A DNA stretch of 64,000 bases from Macrotrachela quadricornifera (lineage: Eukaryota > Rotifera > Eurotatoria > Philodinida > Philodinidae). This document shows, in pieces, positions 54,568-64,000 of this stretch (the stretch's first letter is position 1; every line of letters begins with the position of its first letter). The notes under the pieces were generated by a model that worked only from the letters and a program-made list of their open reading frames with translations, did no database searches and was not told the DNA's origin. The stretch covers positions 803,298 to 867,297 of the forward strand of contig JAJEKB010020847.1 in assembly GCA_022393335.1 (NCBI GenBank), written 5' to 3'. The position numbers and the translations under genes were made by a program.

Positions 54568-55063
54568 TTAGCTTATGTGAAGTATTTCGTCAGTAAAGTT
54601 TTAAGTATCGGACGGTAACAGTCGAATGCGTCAAATAGAAATAGTCTAGAATGTTGAGAAAATATTATCCTTGAGATTCTTCATCAATGAACTCATGGTC
54701 TAAGAAAAAACAAATGGGATACTTTCGATCATACGATGCCGAAACATGATTAAATCTTGAAAGCATGAATGCAATATCCGTATGAAGTGATCGATCACAT
54801 TACATTCTAACTTGAAATGGAAAATGATCGATCAATCAAGTTACACAGTGTAATCCTACTTCCCAGGCTATATCACTGTTCGACTTGAATCGAGCTTTAG
54901 GATTATTAATCTGCACTTTTTTAACAAGTTGTACCTTTCAATTCTCTACACACTTGCCTATTTCAATTGGTTTGATTGCAATTCGTTAGTTTATAATGTA
55001 CTGTAACATCAATTAATCAAAATCTACAACCTTCCCATAGGAATTTTTTAGTAAGAATAGCTT
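54568..55063. other. Region upstream of ART-TPR gene
   Basis: No gene or structure recognised. Confidence 0.4.
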
Positions 55064-55395
55064 ATCCAAAAATGACTAAATCATAGAGAAATATGAGGTG
55101 ATCAATTTTGTAGAAGAAGGTTTGCTTTACCCGATCATTTTATCAGTCTCTCAAATGTACTTGAATACTATGATAATTCAAGGATCGAACATTCCATACG
55201 ATATTTATATTAGAAAAGTCTAATATCTTCTGTTTTTTAGCTAAATATCGTATAGAATATTTGATCCAGAAATGATCATAGTATTCAAATTTATCTGAGA
55301 AACTGATAAATGAATTTTGTAAAGCAAACTTTCTTCTATAAAACTGATCGCGTCATATTTCTCTATAACTTAGCTATTTTCGGATATGTTAACCC
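55064..55395. repeat. Diverged palindromic element
   Basis: The left arm, about 55064-55218, pairs with about 55232-55395 at perhaps 75-80 percent identity (shared blocks ATAGAGAAATATGA, AGTTTGCTTTAC, GAATACTATGAT, ATACGATATTTA). About 330 bp, non-coding, an old MITE of unknown class. Confidence 0.65.
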
Positions 55396-55653
55396 TCCCA
55401 AATATTTTTTTGCTGGAAAAGTTGTGGCTTTTAGATTAATCGGTTTCACAGTTAGGAGTCGACCAGCTCAGATTCACGAACTCCATTGAAACAAACTGAT
55501 GAACTGGTTTAATACCTCGTTTTAAACGAACTGAACTTTTCAAAAACAGTTCAGGTCTGCACTGACGCCATATTTCCCAACGCCAATCATATGGGGCTAT
55601 ACATAGGTTCTCATGGACTATTATATCGAGGTAAATCAAAGGTTCTCATGGTC

Positions 55654-56070
55654 GAGGGATGTAACGGTAACCGGTTCGACCGATTAACCTATTAAATGGA
55701 AATCGGTTGTATCGATCAAACGGCTAATAGTAGGGGTGGCCATTTATGCTAATTTAAAATTCGGTTAAGTTTTTTTCACTTATAGTGTGGATAAAACCTA
55801 GTGGTGTCTTAGTAAACATGGAGGTTATTATAGGGGTTCTCTCTCATTTGGACCGAACAACAGCATGTTTTGTCCATACTGGGATAGAGAAATAATTGAA
55901 CTACCTATGAAAATCACTGACACTTGATAATAAGTGTTAAGTGAAAATCATTCATTTAATTTTAAATTGAGGTAAATGTCCATCTCTATTGTTAATCGTT
56001 TGATCGAAATAACCAGTTTTCGACTAATCGTTTGACCGGTTACCGTTTAATTGCCACCGTTGCATTCTTA
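55654..56070. mobile_element. Palindromic hAT-like MITE
   Basis: The arms of about 125 bp share blocks CGGTAACCGGT, CGATCAAACG and AATTTAAAATT in opposite orientation. Flanks TCATGGTC (55646-55653) and TCATGATC (56071-56078) match at 7 of 8 positions, as an aged 8-bp target duplication would. The flanking DNA on the right is a degenerate tandem array with similar words, so the duplication could be chance. Confidence 0.55.
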
Positions 56071-56078
56071 TCATGATC

Positions 56079-56240
56079 CATGAGGATCTATTGATATCTC
56101 TATATGAAAGTTCATGGAGATCTATGGTTACCCCAATATGATAGTCGATGGGAATCTATGAGTATCACTATATGATGGTCTATGGGACCTGTGGGTACCT
56201 TATTTTGATAAGCCTCGAAGACCATAGGATCAGTTTATAG
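56079..56240. repeat. Degenerate tandem repeat of about 41 bp
   Basis: Three to four units built around TCATGGNGATCTATGNNTAT and CTATATGAT-G. Similar words at 55600-55650 suggest the MITE at 55654 inserted within this array. Confidence 0.5.
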
Positions 56241-56354
56241 AATTGAACTCTTGAACTAGTTCAGTCTATTTGAAAAGAACTACTTGAAAAAGTTCAGTTC
56301 ATTTAAAGTGAACTATTTAAAAAGGCTAATCCGTTCAAAATGAACTTTTGGAAC

Positions 56355-56752
56355 CAGAAATGTCCATCGCGATGCTGCCGCAGTGGCGGTGGCGACAACG
56401 GCAGATTTCTTCAGAAACCATCGCGGCTCGGCGGCAGTAGCTTTTCTATGAAAGAAATTTCAAAAACTCAGAAATTTCAACATAGTCTCGACATTGATGT
56501 ATGCTGCATAGAGATCTGCGGACTCGTTTTTTATTGGGCCCGAACTCGGCCAAAACTCGGTCGGATCAGGTCTGGACAGACCCGCAGGTCTCTAGTGCTG
56601 CACGATAAAGCTTGACGAATCTGATCAATAGGCAGGAGGAATTCTAGTTTAAACCGACCACAGCCTTGAAAATTCAAAGATTCTTAAAAACACCATCGTG
56701 ACAGCGGCGCGGTGCAGCAGCAGCAAATTCTCAACCACGATGGACATCTCTG
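56355..56752. mobile_element. hAT-like MITE with CAGARATGTCCATCG ends
   Basis: The left end CAGAAATGTCCATCG and inverted right end CAGAGATGTCCATCG differ by one base and start with the CAG usual for hAT. Flanks TTTGGAAC (56347-56354) and GTTGGAAC (56753-56760) match at 7 of 8. The 398-bp body is GC-rich for this window (CGGCGGCAG, GCAGCAGCAGC). The open frame across it is not convincing. Confidence 0.7.
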
Positions 56753-56875
56753 GTTGGAACAGTTCATCAGTCCTGAACTACACTATTGACATACATGCAA
56801 AACAATGGGTAAAGCGCTATTTACGGTTCATGAGTAATATTTCTTTTATATAGTTGAGTTTTATATTAATGATTA

Positions 56876-57303
56876 TGGATGATACTTTATCTTTATTTTT
56901 TAAATAAAGATAAAAAAAGGTTAGTTTATTTTAAGAAGAGAAGATAAAGAATAAAGAAAGTTCTTTTTTAAAAAGTAAAATTTTATCATTTCTGCATAGA
57001 TCGTTAAATATTTTAAGGACACAGGCGAGAAAATATTTTAGAATGAAGGTTTTTTCCATAAATCTTTTATGCCTTACATGCATTTGCTAACATTATTCCA
57101 TATTAGAATATGGCTGAGGATGAGAAAAAACTGCAATCAATACTACTTGTTGTTATATCAATTATTTATCTATTTACCGATAACTGGAGAAATTTTCTTT
57201 ATTCTTTATTTTAATTTTATCTTTATTCATTATAAAATAAAGATAGAGATTTTCGTTACTTACTTCTTTATTATAACGAAACATAAATATAAAGTAACAC
57301 CCC
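56876..57303. repeat. AT-rich ATAAAGATA repeat, copy 2
   Basis: Shares ATACTTTATCTTTATTTTTT, TTATAAAATAAAGATA and TTTATTATAACGAAACATAA with the copy at 20891-21080, but contains about 200 bp of additional sequence in the middle (56980-57180). Confidence 0.55.
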
Positions 57304-57607
57304 TGTTAACGATACCACATTTACAGCAACAACAGATGAGTAGTAAAAGAAAATCTTCTCAAATTTCGAACATGAAAAATATGAGTAGCTTATTGCGTTC
57401 TAGCGCAAAATAGAAATATTAAGACAAAGTCCTGAGAATGGACAAGATAAGAGATTAGTTGATACATCATTGTTCACGAACCAAGATACTTTGATACTTA
57501 ATCATACGAAATGATTCACAAAATAAAGTGTTAGAGACTAATAGCTATTCTATAGGCTTTGTATAGATATATAGACAGATACAGAAGATAGGAATGAAAA
57601 TTCTAAT

Positions 57608-57831
57608 CTATATTATAATAGACAAACTTTCAGTTCGGGAACTTTTATCTGATTGGTCACAGAACGCGAAAAAGAAATATACATATACGTATATATATAT
57701 ATATGAAATGACCATCTATGTACATTCTCCTGCGATCTATGTTATTAGAGTTATTCTATAATATATATATCTATCTATATTGTAATAGACAAACTTTTCA
57801 GTACGAAAACCTTATATGATTGGTCTGAGAA
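57608..57831. repeat. Direct duplication of about 55 bp
   Basis: CTATATTATAATAGACAAAC at 57608 and CTATATTGTAATAGACAAAC at 57775 start two related blocks that continue through TTCAGT-CG-AA and TGATTGGTC. The offset is 167 bp. Confidence 0.6.
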
Positions 57832-57953
57832 TCAAAACAAAGTATACATGTATTATGTATAAATTTCGGATATGTCCATTTATTATACATACGCATATGT
57901 CAGTCATCTATATTATATATTACACTCACGAAAGTTTTTCTTATGTGCATTAA

Positions 57954-58199
57954 CCCTTTCGAAGATGCTGATGTAAATATGTACTACTTTTTTGTTTTCG
58001 GTTGCAGAATTATGATAAACTAAGATCAATGAATCTGGTAGAAAGAAGAATGATACTGTATAGATGAAATGAATTCACAGTTATCCGAGATTAAGTAACA
58101 CAGTTTATCTGTATCTCGAAGAGGGAATTTTGAAGAATGTGATCATTAGTTTTCATTTCCAAAAGAACTTATCCTGTGTAAAATTCGTCCGCGAAAGGG
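57954..58199. mobile_element. piggyBac-type MITE with TTAA duplication
   Basis: TTAA at 57950-57953 and 58200-58203. The ends CCCTTTCGAAGATG and, inverted, CCCTTTCGCGGACG share the CCCTTTCG start seen in the two other piggyBac-like elements of this window. 246 bp with no open frame of interest. Confidence 0.75.
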
Positions 58200-58254
58200 T
58201 TAAATTAATTTTTCCGATGATATTAAAGTTCAACCAAGAGTGAAAACGAGAGAC

Positions 58255-58590
58255 TCCCGGAGTGGAAGGAGGTACAGGAAAGTACAGTAGAGATATAGAA
58301 AAGTACAGTGGAGATACAGTGGAAATATAGGGAAGTGCAGTGGAGGTATAGGAAAGTAAAGTGTAGGTACAGGAAAATACAGTGAAAACCTAGGAAAGTA
58401 CAGAAAAATACAGCGGCGATACAAAGAAGTACAGTGAAGTTATAGAGAAATACAGGAAAGGACTGTGAAGGTACAGACAAATACAGTAAACGTATAGAGA
58501 AGTGCAATGAGAGTACAGGGAAATACAGAGAGAACACAGGGGAGCACAGTGAAGGTATGAGGAGATACAGCTGGAGCACGCATTCCACAT
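58255..58590. repeat. 21-bp minisatellite
   Basis: Roughly 16 diverged units of GGAAAGTACAGTGGAGATATA, period about 21 bp. As 21 is a multiple of three, several minus-strand frames stay open through it (58223-58597 and two others). They encode a seven-residue repeat rich in Leu, Tyr, Phe and Ser and are not credible genes. Confidence 0.85.
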
Positions 58591-60465
58591 GTCTCACTTT
58601 TTCCCCTTGAGTCTAACTTTTCACAGGGGCCTCTAGTAATTTAAAATGTTGTACACCTTAAGCGATCAGTTATCTTATAGTTTATTTAGATGCGGATCCA
58701 TCTAAAATTGAACATTTCATATCTTCTAAACCGCACAAAAAGCTGACATCTGATTATTCTTAAACGTGCAGTATATGACCACTATGTAACATCCATCGTA
58801 TGGTATAGAAGCAATTTATTAGTTTTCGGCCTAAAATCTATGTTATTATATATAGACAATATTTCGAATACAACATTAGTGGTATTTTGAATTAGACCGT
58901 CTAGCTGTGTGAAACTATGTGCAACATTAAAGTCTGTTAGAAAGATACTTTTAGTTCCACCATCTGCCAAAACTTCCATAATAGGTAAATACATATAAAA
59001 GAATAACATTATGTTATTCTACTTTGTTTGAATTCAGAAAGCAACTTAATTTTCGTTAACTGTCTGCTTTTGACGCGAAAATTAGAGTAATGGCGTAAAA
59101 GATACAGAACAATATTTCAAAAATATTTAAATAATTTCTATATTATCATATACTCTTTTCTGACGTGTTTTTGTTCGATACCACACTTATTATCTGCTAT
59201 TATCACTGTTTAATACACCACTTCAGCAAAATGGACTTTGTTCGATAAAAAAGCGAAAGTACTTACCTGTTCCTTTTGTCTATACTTCATTTTTTTTCAA
59301 CAACAACAGTAATGAGTGTCTTATCAGAAAAAGAAGTTTGCCTACATGAGTGTATATATTTTTCTTTCTTTTATATGATGGAATGTCGTAAATAATTCGA
59401 ATGCAAATATTTGTTGGAAAAAGCAGACGATTATTACATGAGTCAGAGGGAATGCAGACAAAATACTTGCCACGTCGATGTAACCACAAAAAGTCCTTCG
59501 TAATCATGATATAGTGATAGAACTCATTCCTAAAACCTACATCTCATCAAAAAATCCATATTATTCTGGTCCGCTATCGAGCACTCAAATAAGAGATCTA
59601 TATTTGAGCAGAAAACATAGTTATGAGAAGATAAAGTATAGATATTGTTGATCTTACACTATCGAAGACGAACTTTTATCATTCTAATTGAAGACATTCG
59701 TAATGTTCGTAATAAAAAGATAGATTTTTTTTTGTAAATCTTAGGTCATTTGTTTATCTATTCGTTGCAAATACATAGAATTTTCAATACATAAATGTTT
59801 CCTCTAATCATCTTATTTCAATTACTATAATTTCCTTGCATTCTTATCAACACCATCTTCTATTTTATTCAAATAGTATTATAATATTAGCATATAAAGG
59901 ATTATATAGGATGCGGCAGGCTGATAAAATCGTTCTATGTGGACTTCTAACTCATGCTGTTTTATCTTCAAAGTGATAAACAACTGTTTATGCTTGTTTA
60001 GTTTCATCATTCGTTTGTCATATATATCAAATAATTCTTTTTTTTCTTACCTTTGTTTCTTTCTTATGATTTTTAGTACACAAAATCGATTGTTTAGGAT
60101 TCGTATATGTGCCATTATTTCTTCAATAAGAACATTAAAGAGTGAAAAAATTGTGAGAAATAATCATATTTTTATTCGAATATAAAAGATTTTGTAAAAA
60201 TAGGTAATGTCTTTAAAATCGCATAAATTCATCTGAAGTTACTCATTTAAAATTACCTGCAATTCAATAAAATATCTCATGAAAATCGCATTTGGACAAT
60301 AGCTACCTTATGCTAACTGAGTTGATATAATACCATTATATTACAAACAACTATGAAATTTTTATTTCAAACTAACATAAAAAATTTCAACACTAATAGC
60401 AAGTGGATTATGTCCTATCATCATTAAACAATCTCAGTTGTTGTTCATCATATAAAACATTTTCA
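58591..60465. other. Intergenic DNA, nothing firm
   Basis: A minus-strand frame at 58782-59009 and a strong donor-like GTAAGTAC near 59262 (minus) hint at exons, but they could not be joined into a gene or matched to a family. Confidence 0.35.
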
Positions 60466-62290
60466 TTAATGAGCTAAAATAAAATCAAAATCAGAGTTAT
60501 TAAATAAATTAAAATTTCTCAAACCTTTTTTACAAATAAATGGTAATAATTCTGAAAACCACCAATCATTCATACATACATCTCCACTAACTAATTGTAA
60601 TGCTCCACATCCTTGAACAGTTGGTGTATATGCTGAACTAACTGAAAATGTTGGTTGTGGACCACACCACCATGGTTGATCAGTATGAGAACCAGTAAAT
60701 GTTGGCAATGTTGAATCAAGCCAAGCAAATACACCAGCTAAAATTTTTCAAATTAATATATTAATTTTTAATTAATAAAAATGTAAAAAAGAATTATTTA
60801 CGTGTATTATTACTAAGTGTATAATAACCAATAAAAGCTAAACCTTTTGCTCCAATAATAGCTGCTGCTTTTGGTTTAATAAAATTAAATTCTGCATTAT
60901 CTCTTATAACTAATAAATCAGCACCAAATTTTTGACAATATGCACGAGAATTATTCCATGTTGCTGCTGCTTGTGAATTATAATAACAATATATATCATA
61001 ATTAAGCCATCCAAGTGGACATAATACTAAAATAGAATAGATTTATTTTATTTTAAATATTCTACTAACCACATTGAGTTCCATTCCAAAACCATGTTCC
61101 ATATGGTGTTGAACCTGCACATATACATTTACTATTATTACAAATTAATTGTAATGTTCCATCACATTCTTGATCAATTATACATGATCCATTGTATGTT
61201 TTTATTTGAGCTATGTAAAAAAGAAAATCAAAAAATTTATTTAAAAAGAAAAAAAAAATTTACTGCAAATTGAACCCGTCCAATACCATTTTCCTGTTGA
61301 TGGACATTGACATGTACCATTCGTACAAATTAATGATGTATTTGCTAAACATTGTAATGTATTATTACAACGTTGAGTATTTGATGAATATGGAACTAGA
61401 AAAAATTTTTTCTTAAAAAAATAAATTATAAAATATTATTTTAATACCACAATATCCTTTTGGATCATTTGAATTTGAAGAATTCCAATAATAACCACTT
61501 GGACAAGTACATAGATTAGAAACACAAATTAAATTTGATCGAGGATTACATAAAATAGTTGAACATGATTGAGAATAATTTTGATAAACTCCTAAAAAAT
61601 ATAAATTTTAATTTAACTCAAAAAACATCAAAGCTTAAATATGTAAAACTAACGACATGTATTTGTTGAACTTATATATAGATAAGAATATGATGGACAA
61701 ACACAACTATAACCATTATAATAAGAACCATTTGCACATTGAATACATTGTGTACCATTCCAATAAGTTAATTGATCATAACATTGACAACGATTATTAA
61801 CACACCAAAGTTTTTTTGTTAAATCACATGAATTATCCCATGTAAAACATGTTGCATTATATAATTGATTAGTTTTTAATGGTTCTGCTGTTACTGAATT
61901 TGTTTTTCCTAAAGAATTTTAATTAAATATTTTATTTTTTAAAATTTTATTTTTTTACCAGGTGGATCTTTAGCTAACATAATTGCAGCTGCTAAAAGTC
62001 CAAATAAAGCTACTAAAAGTAAATTACATATAATAAGTGCTAACCAATTTGGTAATAAAACATGTCCTTGTTGTTTTGCTTTTAATTGAAGTTTTTTAAA
62101 AATTGCTCCTGGAGTTAATCGTTCATACTAAATAAATAAAAGAAATTTAAATAAGCTTTTTTATTTATTTTATTTTATAATTAACCTCCATAACAACAAC
62201 TTCTTTCATTTGTGGATCATCTAATAATTTATCCAAAACAACTGATTGACAATTAATACCATTTTCATTTGATAAATTCACTAGCGACAT
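60466..62290 (-). CDS. C-type lectin type II membrane protein with cysteine-rich modules, eight exons, 480 aa
   Basis: The exons on the minus strand are 62186-62290, 61959-62127, 61654-61908, 61448-61591, 61264-61395, 61070-61210, 60802-61026 and 60466-60737, with introns of about 43-65 bp and GT/AG borders. They sum to 1443 nt and close in frame at the TAA at 60466. The first 63 residues are cytosolic. LALIICNLLLVALFGLLAAAIML is a single transmembrane segment, so the protein is type II. Outside the cell come about four short Cys-rich, EGF-like modules, most bounded by introns (patterns such as CQCYDQLTYWNGTQC, CTCPSGYYWN and CQCPSTGKWYWTGS). The last two exons encode a C-type lectin domain: CPLGWLNYDIYCYY, then WNNSRAYCQKFGADLLVI, AFIGYY, WLDST, and the end MNDWWFSELLPFICKK. 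No EPN or QPD calcium/sugar motif is seen, so the ligand may not be a sugar. Most introns are phase 1, consistent with module shuffling. Confidence 0.85.
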
Positions 62291-64000
62291 TTTAGTATTG
62301 AAATTTCAAATGAATTCTTTTTTTTTATAAAATAACGGCATATATATATATATAAACTAATGCACCATCAAATGAAATATAATAAATTCTATTATTTTTT
62401 TGTTTTTTAGTCTTCTTTATAATTTTATTTGTTTACTTTCAATCATTATGTATAAATAAATAAATCAAACGAAAAAAACATATTACATATGCATGCAACT
62501 ATTTCTATTTTTAATTAAAAAACAAAAATATCTATCAGAGATGTTCATTAGAATAATAATAAAGTTTTTATTAATAGAATATAGTTTAATAAATTATGAA
62601 TAAATTTTATTCGTTGTTTTTTTGTAAAACATTCTCTTATAGACCTAACAAATATACAAAATGATGTTCTTACTCATAGAATCATTTATAATCAAGTATA
62701 ATCATGGTTATTAATGTTTTTCTATGATAATATACTGTATATAGTCTAATATTAATAGATTTCTTAATATAAAAATGAGAATATTTAATTAATATATTAT
62801 CCAATAAATTAATATATAGTCTTCTCATAGAACCGATGCACTTTTGTTCAGATATGATCCTATATTAAGATTGATTGTTTATTTAAGAGAAAGAGGAAGA
62901 TACAGAGTGGTTTTTAGTCAAGTTTTATTTCTCTACGATCATCTGTAGCAATTTTTTCTCAACAATTATTTTGTATCATATACTGTCAATTATATTACTT
63001 GAACAACATATCTATACTCGTCTTAATGGAAAATTTTCTTCAATGATAACTAGAAAAAAATCAAAATTTACTGATTATTGAAATTTAACCAATCATTCAA
63101 TGTCCGTATCGTAAGAAAATGAACTATTGATTGATGTTCATAAACAATGTTATCTTTGAATTTTAACTACTACATGTTAGAAGAATATTTATTATTTAAA
63201 AAATGTAAGATATACAATAACTTATTTTTGTCAACAAAATAACCATAATTTTTCACAATAATTGTACAGTTCATATGATTTTTTTATTCAGATAATAGGT
63301 CTGATCTTTCTCTACAAAATACGATAATAATAATAATAACGTCTCATAGGTTTATCGTTCGTTCGGGTCAGTCGCGATTATTATTACTAGTTTCCATATG
63401 CAACCTGGTTCTTTTCGTCTGTTTTCTTTTTATAGACGATGGTATCTACACCCTCTTCCGTCCAACATACTAATAAAAGATGTAGTCATTACGAATAACT
63501 CCTGTGAAGTGAGTCATTTGAGACAACTTTGCCATTAGTGATTTATCTAGAATTGTTAGCGACGACAAGTGTCCTCGCTATTGTTTCTCTTTCTCCCTTG
63601 CTATGCCTCACTTTTAAAGACATTCTTTCTCCTTTTCATTCACATGATGTTTTGTGCTTCTTCGTTTCATGTTCTATTTTTCGAGAAGGAATGTTATCAA
63701 AGATAACATTCCTTCTCTGTTTCTCTTTCTTATATTTGTGTGCAGTCCGCTTTCATATGCATTCGTTTCTTTATACGTTTTGATATACATTCATCAGTGA
63801 GTGTACTTTCTCTTTTCCTCTTGCAGACAGAGTTTAGCTAGAGAGAGAACTCACAGGAATCATTCCGTGAATGATTTTATTAAGGTTTGGGTACAGTACT
63901 TGTGAGTATGTGCCGAGCAATGTAAGCACGGATGCATTGGTAAGGAAAAAGGAAGGACTTATTTAGGTCAAATTAACAAAGTTAAAATATTAGTGATCCT
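62291..64000. other. Intergenic DNA upstream of the lectin gene
   Basis: AT-rich to about 63300, then more mixed. No gene supported. A plus-strand frame at 63529-63783 is hydrophobic and overlaps the hairpin at 63683-63717. Confidence 0.4.
63683..63717. repeat. Perfect 16-bp hairpin
   Basis: GAGAAGGAATGTTATC, then AAA, then its exact reverse complement GATAACATTCCTTCTC. A stem of 16 perfect pairs with a three-base loop is striking in otherwise plain DNA. It could be a snap-back mutation, a small RNA precursor or a regulatory element. Confidence 0.85.

Noticed and set aside
58223..58597. Overlapping minus-strand open frames of 64-124 aa
   Set aside because: They are translations of a 21-bp minisatellite, open in several frames because the period is a multiple of three.
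58782..59009. 75-aa minus-strand frame, possible exon
   Set aside because: Could not be joined to neighbouring exons or matched to any family.
63529..63783. 84-aa hydrophobic plus-strand frame
   Set aside because: It contains the perfect hairpin, has no recognisable family and looks like pyrimidine-rich noncoding DNA.

Overview
This is a eukaryotic, AT-rich, gene-poor and transposon-dense window. It most probably comes from a bdelloid rotifer or a similar micrometazoan. The reasons are the very short introns (47-56 bp) in the intact genes, an ADP-ribosyltransferase (ART) fused to tetratricopeptide repeats, a second free-standing ART, a rhodopsin-type receptor and a GT47 enzyme each in one long exon, and many DNA transposon families nested in one another. 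The species assignment is inference. Two N runs (15213-15312 and 26127-26136) mark assembly gaps.

Layout. Positions 1-6300 hold an ART gene on the minus strand with two downstream copies of a symmetric phase-1 exon cassette and a decayed piggyBac-like element in the intron. Positions 6600-21100 are almost entirely palindromic, non-autonomous DNA transposons that share an internal sequence module. They include a Tc1-like palindrome, an element with an 8-bp target duplication, a hAT element with a perfect 8-bp duplication, and a 32-bp minisatellite beside a poly-C tract. Positions 21400-28900 are degenerate satellites (periods of about 38, 80, 51 and 20/61 bp) with nested inverted repeats. Positions 28880-30053 hold a short inverted-repeat element and a piggyBac deletion derivative that keeps a small acidic/zinc-finger ORF. 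A tRNA-Lys(UUU) gene lies at 32481-32553.

The best-preserved mobile element is at 32745-39396. It is a 6.65-kb CACTA/EnSpm-like transposon with near-identical terminal repeats and GGTAC-rich subterminal repeats. It carries two spliced genes whose exon phases close exactly: a transposase of 837 aa and a second protein of 417 aa. It sits inside a smaller repeat, itself one of three copies in the window.

The right half carries the ordinary genes, all on the minus strand: a 902-aa exostosin-family (GT47) protein with a GxSxG-containing N-terminal half, a 362-aa seven-transmembrane receptor, a 906-aa ART-TPR protein, and an eight-exon 480-aa type II membrane protein with cysteine-rich modules and a C-type lectin domain. 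A FLYWCH/MULE fragment, hAT- and piggyBac-type miniature elements, a 21-bp minisatellite and a perfect hairpin lie between or beyond them. No operon-like organisation is seen. The two ARTs, the lectin and the receptor fit surface or stress-response roles, but nothing in the sequence links them functionally. Family assignments come from motif recognition by eye; no database search was possible.
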